NCBI GenBank assembly: GCA_965644295.1
Contig: CBFFRP010000129.1
Location: 42,598-106,597, forward strand
Length of the DNA stretch: 64,000 bases
DNA from: Paraphysomonas bandaiensis
Taxonomy: Eukaryota > Chrysophyceae
Reading direction: 5' to 3'
The notes under the pieces: model-generated
What the model saw: only the letters and a program-made list of their open reading frames with translations
Database searches by the model: none
Told to the model about the DNA's origin: nothing
Shown here: positions 1-9,902 of the stretch, one piece after another
Position numbering within the stretch: position 1 is the first letter of the stretch
Layout of the letters: every line of letters begins with the position of its first letter
Made by a program: the position numbers and the translations under genes

Positions 1-281
1 AAAAGTGTTGCAAAATTGACGATAAATAAAATTGTTGCAACAATACATAGTCATATTGTATTTGTTACCAGGCCGTCATATATGTACTGCCATTTAAAGC
101 AGTGAAAAGACTGTACCCTAAAGATAATTAACATGATTGGGTTATTTTCGTATAAAATTTTAACCAACGAATAATAAGAGATTGGGCCACACTGATTGGA
201 TAATATCATGCAGTTAGGCGTTCCCATATAATGTTGGCTCCTCAAACATACAGACTATAAATCCGCTATCAAAATTGCAAA
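1..281. other. Left edge, no gene seen
   Basis: AT-rich sequence 3' of the nucleoside transporter gene. I see only short chance frames and no RNA gene or repeat that recurs in the window. Confidence 0.5.
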
Positions 282-2072
282 TTAATTGCTGTGGTCTGTA
301 GTATCAATATGTAGGCCGAGGGCAGGTTTAATAACATCGACAAAAACAATAGCAGCAATAGCCGTGACAACAGCAGCAGTGCATGCTTTTTGAAAAGTCA
401 AATTAAGGTACTGCGAGGCGATTACACGAAGCCATTCATCGTCGAACGCTCGTGCGGAGTACTCGTAAGTAAGACAGTTGAAATACCCCGATAAGGCCGA
501 AAAGAACACCTGTACAAAAATATCAGCAATAACCTTTCATTTCCAAGGCTTATACACATGAATAAGTATAAAAAATTGAAATGGCAATTCCGAGTGCTGT
601 GTACAAATAATCTGTATTATATTCAATACTGCATACCTGAAATATCAGCAGCAGCATATGACATACATTCGAGTCCACAAAGCTCTTTTGGTATATCGTA
701 ATATTAGCAATTATCGAGAAGAAATAAAGCATGGACACCGTACGAATCATGGAACCCACAAGTAGTCCTTTAATATCCTTGAAAAAACTAGGTACAGGGG
801 CCAAAGCGAGGGGTCGGCCAAACAGATCAGAGAATATGCGTACAAAATACAAAACAGTCGGTAACTCAATGACTCCAAATAAAACGCATCCATACGTATA
901 CGAGATAAATGTCCCTTGAAGAATAGATGCATAAATGGTGCAAAATAAAGTCCAGCGATAGGGCTCCATTATTTCCTTGCAGTGTGAAGACTTCATAGCA
1001 TCTTCCAATAACCCAGGATCCAGACGTAGAAGAGCTCTAGAATCAGCTACGATCCGATCGGTATCTTTCGAGAACATAGAAAAAAGAAAGCTGAACCGTT
1101 CAGTACTACTGTGCCGACTCGCGGAAGGAACAGGGCTGTTAATGGGCAGACTACCTTCAGCTTTCTTTTCAGTTTTACTCTCAACATCGGTAAAAGAAGT
1201 TCCTCTGTCGCATACAAAACTACTAGCCGGCGGGGTGGTAGAAAGTGCTAAACCATTATCATCCTCGACATCAGCTACATCACTAAACCGCCCCGTAGAC
1301 TCACATTCTTCCGCAATATTATCCAGAAGAGGAGTTCGAAGTGTTTTCTTCTTATGAGCTTGTTTAATTAAAATGCCACCTAGGCGCTCGTCCTTCATAA
1401 GAAGCTTATCACGAACTACATCATTTTGACATAACCAAGCCTAAAAACAAATGTGAGTTAAATTCTGAGAGTGGAATTCCTACTTACCCATGCGGCAATA
1501 CCAAGAGTGGCAACTGCAGCTGATGTAAAATAAAACGCAAATATACTCGAGGCAGGGACGTTATCGCGAGATAATTTAAACGAAAGGTTTGCGATAATGC
1601 CATATACAGCAGGTAGCGCGAATCCAATCTGCTGCATAATTCCTGATTTCATTTGAACAATTCCGGCCAGTGACGTTGTGATGCCATGACATACCCATGT
1701 ACAGCAGCCAATAACAACGCATATAGCAATAAGGCCATAAAAGCGGACAAAAGGCGCGATTATAAGGCAGAGCACTAGTATGCCCAGACAGAGCCATATT
1801 CGTCTCCTATAAGTAAACTTTGAGCCGTAGAATACATCATAGTATGCGTCCACCCTCCTCTGTACGTACGACACCGGTAGACCGACTCCATAAAATGCGA
1901 CGTTTAAATATACGAAATAGTTGTCTCCGTACTCGACTGAGAAGTAGTGCAGCAGCGAGCCTATACATGTCCAGGGCAGCATATAGGCGCACGACACTAC
2001 GATGAACAAGTACTTGAAACTAGGGGCGGGGGGAGTGGGTGGACGGGAAGTGAAATCGAAACTTTCAAGCAT
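282..2072 (-). CDS. Equilibrative nucleoside transporter (SLC29/ENT family)
   Basis: Three exons: 2072-1488, 1440-637 and 509-282, joined by GT-AG introns of 47 and 127 nt, both phase 0, giving 538 aa. ENTs are multi-pass carriers that move nucleosides and nucleobases down their gradient. The N-terminus has the ENT hallmark of a first membrane helix ending in a Leu-Pro-Trp motif (MLPWTCIG). A central loop of about 130 hydrophilic Ser/Thr/Glu-rich residues separates the N- and C-terminal helix bundles, as in other ENTs. The C-terminal half has the family signature F-x-x-x-D-L-F-G-R (FSDLFGRPLAL). The last exon supplies the final helices, beginning VFFSALSGYFNC. The length is slightly above the usual 450-500 aa because of the loop. 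The gene is divergent from the MTA/SAH nucleosidase, so both partners touch purine salvage. The family is well supported; substrate and membrane are unknown. Confidence 0.8.
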
Positions 2073-2593
2073 GTTATTCGGGGGTGTTTATAGAAACATG
2101 ACAGCTATGTCAGGACTATGAATATATATATATGTGTATATGTGTATGATCCTTTAGTTGCGTAAGTATTTCAGTACACTGTACATATGTATGATGCTCT
2201 GTATATACAGTATATGGTATACAACCTACAGTACTGTATATACTCTGTATATTGAACTCTGTCACTCCTACGTACACCCATACAAACATCCATATCCCAT
2301 ATATATGTACAGACTGCTGTATATATGCATACTGCTGTACGAAGTACTATACATATCATCTTGCCATACAGCATACAGCAGTATACATACGGTATATGTG
2401 ATCACGCATCTTATCACCAAACAGACGCGAATCTCATCACATCACACACATATATATATATATGACCTGTGCTCCTAATCTCAACCCCACTTCATTGGGC
2501 ACTAAACTGAGATAGAGGTACCCATACACCATAACATGATCCCTGATATATGCCTTATGGATATATCTCCTTAATAACATCTACAATTGACAG
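2073..2593. promoter_or_regulatory. Divergent promoter region with TACTGCTGTA motifs
   Basis: A 521-bp gap between two start codons facing away from each other. It holds exact TACTGCTGTA at 2330-2339 and its complement TACAGCAGTA at 2374-2383, one single-mismatch copy at 2312-2321, and a perfect 12-bp palindrome TACAGTACTGTA at 2227-2238. The rest is rich in TATA and TACAT steps. The promoter role is inferred from position and recurrence in other divergent gaps. Confidence 0.55.
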
Positions 2594-3727
2594 ATGACAC
2601 CTGACGACAGCAATCTGGAAATCACTAAAGAAAGAGGAGTGGTTCGGTCGGTGGTTTTGATTGTGGCCATGCAACAGGAGGCCATGCCATTCATAGAGCG
2701 GCACTCTCTGGTCGAGTGTGCTCCGTCCCCCTTCCAGCCCGGCTCTCCGATGGTCGCCTATACAGGGACTATCGAATGCATGTCCGGTGGAGCAATACGT
2801 ATACACTTAATGTGAGTGCTTGAGCAGTTTTTTGTCTCAACTTCTAATACGATCCTTAGATGGAATGGACGATGTAAAATCCACAATGTCAATCACGTAG
2901 CCACAACAGCAGCTGGGGTGAGCACGTATGCTGCTATTTCTTCCTTTCATCCAGACCTTGTGATTTCTGCCGGTACTGCGGGTGGGTTTGGAGAGCTTGG
3001 CGCACATGTTGGTGATGTTTACTTATCAACGAAATGTATATTTCATGGTCGACGCATTCCTATTTCTTTGAAAGAGAGGTCTCACCAACGGTATCTCGAG
3101 GAGTATGGGTTTGGTCATTTTCGATGCCCCCCTATGTCCCGCTTAGCTAAGATTACTGGACTTAAACAAGGTGTTGTTAGCTCTTCGGATTCTCTAGACT
3201 CTTCTGAAATCGACCTGGAGATTCTCCTCTCCGAGGGAGCGGTTGTAAAGGAAATGGAAGCCGCAGCTGTCGCATGGGTATGCCAACAGCTCGCTGTTCC
3301 TTGTGTAGCAATTAAATCTATCACTGACATCGTCGATGGCCCTCATAAATCAGAAGATGAGTTTTATCATAACCTCAGCATAGCATCTGATGCCTTGCAA
3401 GAGAAACTCACTGTTTTAATTAGGCAAATTGGAAATACAACCTTATCACAGTGGGCTAATAATCCCCCCTCACGTAGTGGTGTTGTTCAGGAAGTCGATA
3501 CTGTAGAGTCCACTTGGAGTTCGTCTATAGAGAAGGAATATGATTGTTTTCAACCCACAAACAGTCGTGACGAATTTAACTCAAAACTTAACAAGCAAGA
3601 CTTAACACAGCATTACGTGTTGTCAAAAGATTTTGTACATGGTACTACTCTTGGAATACTTGTAGGAGTACTTGGAATTTGTTTCTTCAGTCGAATCGCC
3701 TTTAGTAATGTCCGTTCTGCTTGCTGA
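2594..3727 (+). CDS. MTA/SAH nucleosidase-like protein with C-terminal membrane anchor
   Basis: Two exons, 2594-2811 and 2860-3727, with a 48-nt phase-2 intron, give 361 aa. The family hydrolyses methylthioadenosine or S-adenosylhomocysteine to adenine and a thioribose in the methionine salvage cycle. Visible signatures: VVLIVAMQQEAMPFIE at the N-terminus, HPDLVISAGTAGGFG (substrate-binding glycine-rich segment), GDVYLS, EMEAAAVAWVCQQL (the Met-Glu substrate-contact motif) and KSITDIVDG, whose Asp is the catalytic acid. The pattern is closest to the plant/bacterial MTAN group. Residues about 250-361 form an extra tail ending in one hydrophobic helix (LGILVGVLGICFF), which suggests a tail-anchored enzyme; soluble MTANs stop near 230-260 aa. 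All catalytic landmarks are intact. Tail-anchoring is inferred. Confidence 0.82.
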
Positions 3728-4350
3728 AGATGTTATTTGTAAAATAATGTGAGATTTGGATGCCATATATAATCTCGATTGCGAACTTGAGATTCAAAGC
3801 TAGCTAATGTATTGCTACTTGAGTGTGTAGTTTAAGTATCAATTAATTGAAATAGGAAATCATTACAGTTACAATTGACCACAGCCTGTGTCAATTAATT
3901 GTTACGTACTATCTCTTCCGGATATTATTTATTGCGGCTTTCAAACCATATCACAAGTAAAATATAAGTGCTATATCGCAAACCAATGATATCACAGCCT
4001 CTCCTCAACTCCTCCCATCACATCAATTTTCCGCAATATGTCTATTCGTCTATACAGTAGTAATATAATTGAGTTCATAGTACCAAATTTCATATTTTTA
4101 TTGATAGATGTTACAGCTCTATCCACACCACGCACTGCCTACGCTTCATTAAAGCTGTTTCAATGTATACTCATCTTTAAAAGCTGTACATGCATTGTAT
4201 CTAACAAAAGCAAGTGGCTCAGTCTTTCTGAAAGCGTAGAGAAACGAGTAAAATTATCATTCATTATGAATTATGGGCATGCATAAATCACCAATCAACT
4301 GAACAAAGGAGAGGAATCGATACCAATAACCACTACTTTCGTACGCACAA
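3728..4350. other. Convergent intergenic gap, nothing recognised
   Basis: A 3'-to-3' gap between the nucleosidase and eIF3g genes. AT-rich, presumably containing both 3' untranslated regions. One 82-codon open frame at 4038-4286 shows no family resemblance. Confidence 0.5.
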
Positions 4351-5394
4351 TTAACGATTTCCTGTAAGGTTACTGGCGTATGATACCTGCTCCTTCGTTT
4401 CCTGTGCAAGCTTCTGGCCGTATCCAGAGACAAACCCACCAGACAAACCTCCTCCCCCAGGGGGGCCATCTGCCGAAGGAGGCTTTGCCCACTCAAGCTT
4501 TAGAATAAGATGATCATACCCATGACCCTGCAGGCGTTCCATGGCTCTCTCAGCATCGTCTCTGCGGGCGAATGCGACGTAAGCAAACCCCCTCGGTTCC
4601 TTGTAAACATTTCCGGCCTCGTCCTTCCTCTCTACACGAGGAAGAGACACACGGTGTATATTTCCGAACCGTTGGAATAGATCTCTCAAATCCTCCTCTG
4701 TAACAGCCTTGGTGAGATTCGATACACGAATTGTGTTCTCGTGATCACGATCCTTGTTCCCCGAATCCATTCCGCCACCACGGGCTCCTCCCCCTCTAGC
4801 AGACGGTGGGACGTACTTTCCAGGTCCGCCCCCAACAGGTTCGTCCTTACTATCGTCACCCTCATTGGCCTTTTCTCCATCATCCATTCCAGTCATGCCG
4901 ATCAATGCTTCCATATCGTTTTCACGCTCGTAAGCGCGCTCTTGTTGCTTAAGAATAAAGTTCGCTAGAGTGTTGCCAAGGGCGGGGTCATCTGTGTCTT
5001 CTGTAAGTGCGTCATCAGGATGCTCTATTGACACAAAGTCAGGAGAAAGGAGAGTGACATTCACTTGGCCTTCTGTGGCATCTCCGAATTTAGGAAGTTT
5101 AGCTCTTTCCAAAACTCGTTTAGGTATTCTGGTCTTAACCTCACGAACTCTAATCTTAGTTGTTGTTTTAATCTACAGCAGACAAATATCATCAAATTAT
5201 TTAATCACTTTCATTTTAATGTATCATACTTTTTGTCCTTTGGAATTTACGGTAACTTTAACCCGCTGTTTGAAGCCATTAGCATCCACAGGAGTCTGTG
5301 CAGAGAGTTCGAGTTAATCAATAGAATCAATAGGAAACTACCCTACCTCAAATTCCTCATCATCCTCATCAATCCACTGCTTCCTGTCGCTCAT
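4351..5394 (-). CDS. eIF3g: Translation initiation factor eIF3 subunit G
   Basis: Three exons: 5394-5347 (MSDRKQWIDEDDEEFE), 5295-5230 and 5172-4351, with introns of 51 and 57 nt, both phase 0, giving 311 aa against 320 in human. eIF3g is an RNA-binding subunit of the eIF3 complex on the 40S ribosome and acts in scanning and reinitiation. The first exons give the conserved acidic N-terminus and the T-P-V-D-x-N-G-x-K segment. The middle has a Gly-rich stretch containing KYVPPSARGG, the family's YVPPS motif. The C-terminal RRM has RNP2 (IRVSNL) and RNP1 (RGFAYVAF). After the RRM there is an extra tail of about 40 Gly/Ser-rich residues not expected in the family. A possible donor near the 3' end would create a 25-nt intron; I prefer the unspliced stop. 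Confidence 0.92.
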
Positions 5395-5852
5395 TTTAAA
5401 TTACTCTATTGGAGATATATGAATAAGCTAACTATATAAGCAGATAGAGATGGTCCAAGTCAGCCCTCTGGTGCCTATATGAGTGTGTGTGTGTTGTGGT
5501 GTATGGTGGATGTATACTGTACGATATGATATACATATACAGCATATACCATACCGCTCATCTCACCTCTTCTCAACCATCAATATACAAACCATACTAC
5601 ATACAGTATACAGCAGACTACTGATACTAGACTCCAAGAAAAAAAAAAATAAGGGTGAGCTGAGTCTACAGTTACATGCTCTGTACACTGTACATGTACA
5701 CTCTACAGCAGCAGTTCACTCTATAGTATAGACATACACAGAGACACTGACTGCTCGATGTACATGTATATATATCAGGAGAGGGATTTCATGATCCTTT
5801 ATAACACTCCTATAGCCATGCACGGGAAATGATTCAATAAGGTTTAAAGGTT
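5395..5852. promoter_or_regulatory. Divergent promoter region, degenerate TACAGCAG motifs
   Basis: A 458-bp gap between eIF3g and the IQ-motif gene. It has near matches to the recurring motif, TACAGCAGAC at 5609-5618 and TACAGCAGCA at 5704-5713, and a run of overlapping TGTACA palindromes around 5680-5700. A short poly-A tract lies near 5638-5650. Confidence 0.45.
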
Positions 5853-8252
5853 ATGGAAGAGAGTGTTAGTTTGCCGGCAATAAGGGTTCCACCCGGCTCT
5901 CATGCTGCCTCTGTATCCCTCAAGAAGAAGAGGAATGTGTTGTTTGCCTCAAAGAGCTCAACTAACACTCATCTACCGGATATCACTCCACAAAAACACA
6001 AAACAAAGAAAAAGAGAAAGGCAGAGAAGAGCAAACGACCCTCTGAGGGGGACAGTCAGTCGCATGCAAGGACTACGCCTAGAAGTCCATGCTCATCAAC
6101 CTCACCTCTTAAGGTGTCTATAAAGAAGGTGTCTACCGCTAAGTTAAGAACGAAACGTATGTCAAAATCCCGCATTGCGGATCTGTCTAGTCTTTGCATT
6201 CGAGATCACTTACATACGAATTCTAAGGAAGATAGTAACAGAGTATGAGACGTTACGAATGCTATATAATGTACTTATTATCGAACGTTTGTAGGATTTA
6301 GTGAAATTTTGGTTGGGATGCATCATGTTAATGAGTCGCTCCCGGTTTTTCCACATCATGTCGAAACCGAATCCTTACAACTCACCACAAGCAATTGCAC
6401 TGATGCGTCAAAAAGTCGTAATGTCGAAACGAATTTTGAAGGTACTGAGGGAGCAGTCGAGCTGGTTCCTGCGACGGATAGCTAGACGAGTCATCATTCT
6501 AAGAAAGCATGGTCAGTATACATGATTTTTGTTTCAATTCTTTTTTCACCGCACTGTAATGTGTAACAAAGTTCATCTTTTTCTTTTGTTTCTGGGATTT
6601 GAGCATGCTAATATTTATGCAGGCTGGCGGTTGTTATTGTTCTGGAGGTGTTATAAGCGGAAGAAAGCCGCTATTTTGATTCGACAGCTCTTCCAAGATT
6701 TTTATCTCTTTCGGCTTCCTTATATTATGCTCCGATACCGCGCCAATGCGGTCCACTTGCAGCGTTATGTACGTGCTTTTGTTGTCACGACGAAGGTTAG
6801 AATGATTCAATTGCTTTGATGCAGTGTTGTGTGTATAAGTGAGATTGCAGCTGGTGATTGATGCAATGTTGTGTGTATAAGTGAGTTTGCAGCTGGTGCG
6901 TATATAAACTGTCCTGATTATGCATATGTACACCTGTGTAGGTCCGTGTGATGGCATTGTCAATGAGGTGGAAGCAAATCGAGGACGATATGAGGGCTAA
7001 CCTTATTCCACGTTTATTGGACCAGAGACACCGAGAGGTCGTTCAGCAGAAGCTCTTGCAGGCATCAGAGGAGAATATGAAGTGGAAGGTAGTGCGACAG
7101 AGGAGTGACCATTGTATAATGTGGTACTATTGTAGAGGGTGAAACTAGATGGCGCAATATTTCCCCAGCTAGCTGAGAGAGTCAATAGGTGATATCTATT
7201 CTATGCTTAATTCTCATTCTTAATTTTCACCAGAGCTACATATGCTACTGTTAAATTGAACCAGTGTATTAATGATAGCGAAAAAAGGATAAGTGGGTGA
7301 GTAGCTTGTGTAGGCTACTATCAGTATGACTGTACCCGATTATGTATATTTAGTAGAATAGAACTGACTAGTTGGTGATATCGCCTTACTGAACGGATCG
7401 CCTTTTTTCTGCAGATACCAAAGAAAGGTTATGCAGAGTGATATATTTAATCCAGAGGTCGAAGATATGAGGCGACAACGCATGCAAGACCGGCTCAACA
7501 AACAGACTGCTCACCGCCGAGCCATAGACAGAACCTCTCGAGGCCCTTCAAGGAAGGTAAAGGCGAAGAAAGCATCTAAGTATGATCCAGTGGATTTGGG
7601 ACTAAAGCCGTCGCCTCCTCTCTCCCAAAGGTACGCCTGCATGTCGTTACTATCACTTATGAGTTTATTCCACTCGAGAGGTGCAGGAAGTTCTTAATCA
7701 AGTTTTGATACATAAAAGTAGTTTCATATGATTGACACTGCTATGCAGGGCAAAAGAAAAGATAATATACCACTTTCTGTTTGAGGCGAGGAGGCTCTAT
7801 AAAGAGATTGAAATGGAAAGAAAAATGTGAGAAAAAAATACAGATTGTATTCCGAATTTATTACTCAATGTGTTGTTAGCATTCGAGAAAAGAAAAAGTT
7901 GGTGGGACTTTCTGTCGAGGAGGTACAGCACCATGTACAGCACCACTATAATATCCATATAAGCATGTTATGTACATGTGACTCATTCATCAGCTTTATA
8001 AAATGTTCCGTTGTAATTTTTGTACGATAGGTTAAAGATATGCTATCCAGCAAAAGGGCAGTAGACAAATTTGCTGAGTTGCTCTGCGCTCAAGACTTAA
8101 AATCGAAAAGTGTTAGTGCATTTTACACGGTGCTCGTTGTTTCTGGTAACCCGTGTTTGTAGACTACCATGTTGGTGTACACTGGACAAACCGCCGAGAA
8201 CTTCCGATCCTTGGTTGAATTTCACCTAAAGAAAGAAATCGGATTTATATAG
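5853..8252 (+). CDS. IQ-motif-containing basic protein, multi-exon
   Basis: Eleven exons: 5853-6242, 6295-6511, 6623-6795, 6942-7088, 7136-7188, 7234-7296, 7415-7630, 7749-7826, 7880-7922, 8031-8111 and 8163-8252. The frame stays open across all joins, giving 516 aa. I cannot assign an orthologue. The N-terminal 130 residues are Lys/Ser-rich and probably disordered. Residues about 190-270 form a highly basic helical stretch with repeated aromatic and Arg/Lys spacing, including AILIRQLFQDFYLF and VHLQRYVRAFV, which resembles degenerate calmodulin-binding IQ motifs. It is followed by the W-K-x-I-E-x-D helix common after IQ repeats. The C-terminal third is charged and helical. IQ proteins of this build often sit on cytoskeletal or ciliary structures, which would suit the dynein-2 and Tubby genes in the window, but this is inference. 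The exon 8-9 join (53-nt intron) is the least certain. Confidence 0.65.
6818..6898 (+). repeat. Two-copy tandem duplication inside an intron
   Basis: Two adjacent copies of about 40 bp with only a few differences lie within the third intron of the IQ-motif gene (6796-6941). Each copy holds an internal GTATAAGTG and a TTGCAG, so each could act as a weak donor and acceptor. Confidence 0.7.
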
Positions 8253-8292
8253 CACAGAAAAATATGTACCAGTTATTGCGTCAGTATATTTT

Positions 8293-8378
8293 TGCTGTGG
8301 TTCGAATTATATATATGTTGCTGACTGTGGTTCGAATTAAATATATGTTGTTGACTGTGACTAGAATTAAATATACGT
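8293..8378. repeat. Three-unit tandem repeat, about 30 bp per unit
   Basis: Three imperfect units, each built around GGTTCGAATTA followed by an ATATATG stretch, directly 3' of the IQ-motif gene. No coding potential. Confidence 0.7.
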
Positions 8379-8661
8379 ATTTGGTAGCTGGACCAAAGTA
8401 TTACACATTATGTGATATCCTTGTTTGTATGTGACATGACCTGACGCCTACATATTCAATGTTGAGTAGACTGCAATTCTATATTCGTTGTAACTTTGTC
8501 ATAAGTATAGTTTCCTTACGGTTTAGTCTTTTCATATGTCGTACACGAAATCAGTACCGTGTGTCTACGTTTCCCTATTAGCGGCACAAGTTGCTAATTT
8601 TAACCATAGATGACACAACGCTCTCATTAATTAAACATATCACTTATCACTGATGTTAACC

Positions 8662-8951
8662 TTATTAGAATATGGATCTAATTCTATGTATATTTAGTAT
8701 GTCACTTGAAGACAATGTACGAGAATACAGTGATTTATAGTGATGTACAAATGCTGTGATGATATTGAGAAACTGAAATAGTTTGATCTTTCAAGATATG
8801 TTTAGTAACGAGAGGTTCACATATGTAGGATATTATGCATGGAACAAAATGAGTTAGTGTTGGTTATCACAACTTCGTGTAAACGATATTAATAAATCTA
8901 TCTAGTCTTACGACAGATTCTCTCTGTGATCTAGTGAACAATGAGCAATTT
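8662..8951. repeat. Direct duplication, copy A (about 290 bp)
   Basis: Nearly identical to 9368-9655, with few substitutions and a short indel near the left end, about 706 bp away in the same orientation. It is non-coding and has no terminal inverted repeats that I can see. Confidence 0.85.
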
Positions 8952-9304
8952 CCAACAAACCTCATCATACGTAAACTTTAAACTTGCTTTTTAATCATTT
9001 ATCATATACAATGTCATCTTATCGGACATCAGACATACGGTAGAAAATACCTGTTAAATAATTATACAAGATTTTTTTACTCCGTAGACTTAGCCATGAC
9101 TTCAATCTGCATCACATCATGTCTATATATCACAACAGTTATAACCAACATTTACACGAGGCACCTATTCTACTACACAGCGTATATGCGTCCGATGAAA
9201 CACGGAACTACTGTGTTTAACCTCGCTAGCTGCTTCACTCTTGAGTAGCCCCGTGAAAACATAAGAGGAATACATCACAATTTTAAATATTCTGGGAATG
9301 CAAA

Positions 9305-9325
9305 GACCCCAAGTCACTTGGGGTC
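9305..9325. repeat. Perfect 10-bp inverted repeat with one-base spacer
   Basis: GACCCCAAGT, then C, then ACTTGGGGTC. This is GC-rich in an otherwise AT-rich gap, between the two copies of the 290-bp duplication. It could form a hairpin in RNA from either strand. Its function is unknown. Confidence 0.75.
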
Positions 9326-9367
9326 ATGTCTTTTCACATAAATGCGCGCAAATCGATGTACATTCAT

Positions 9368-9655
9368 TTATTAGAATATGGATCTGATTCTAGTATATTC
9401 AGTATGTCACTTGAAGACAATGTACGAGAATACAGTGATTTATAGTGATGTACAAATGCTGTGATGATATTGAGAAACTGAAATAGTTTGATCTTTCAAG
9501 ATATGTTTAGTAACGAGAGGTTCACATATGTAGGATATTATGCATGGAACAAAATGAGTTAGTGTTGGTTATCACAACTTCGTGTAAACGATATTAATAA
9601 ATCTATCTAGTCTTACGACAAATTCTCTCTGTGATCTAGTGAACAATGAGCAATT
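9368..9655. repeat. Direct duplication, copy B (about 290 bp)
   Basis: Partner of 8662-8951. The rest of the 8253-9902 convergent gap holds no gene that I can recognise. Confidence 0.85.
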
Positions 9656-9902
9656 CTCAATATCATTCGGTAACTGATTGTGCACTTTACATAGGTGAAC
9701 CATCACTGAGAATTACATCATGATAGGCATTACCACTAAAGGATTACAAGGTCATTATACAAGGGAATTTGTCCGATTATTTTACATATAGAGAGGAGCG
9801 GGAAAATTGCTTCTAGTCTATTGGGGTACGATATCAATTCTTGTTATGTAAAATATCACCTGGAGGCAGGATTACTGTAGTGGCTCATAAAATATAACCA
9901 GT

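Noticed and set aside
4258-4375. A possible extra exon extending the eIF3g C-terminus
   Set aside because: It would need a 25-nt intron, much shorter than any other in the window, and the added residues resemble nothing in eIF3g. The plain stop at 4351 is simpler.
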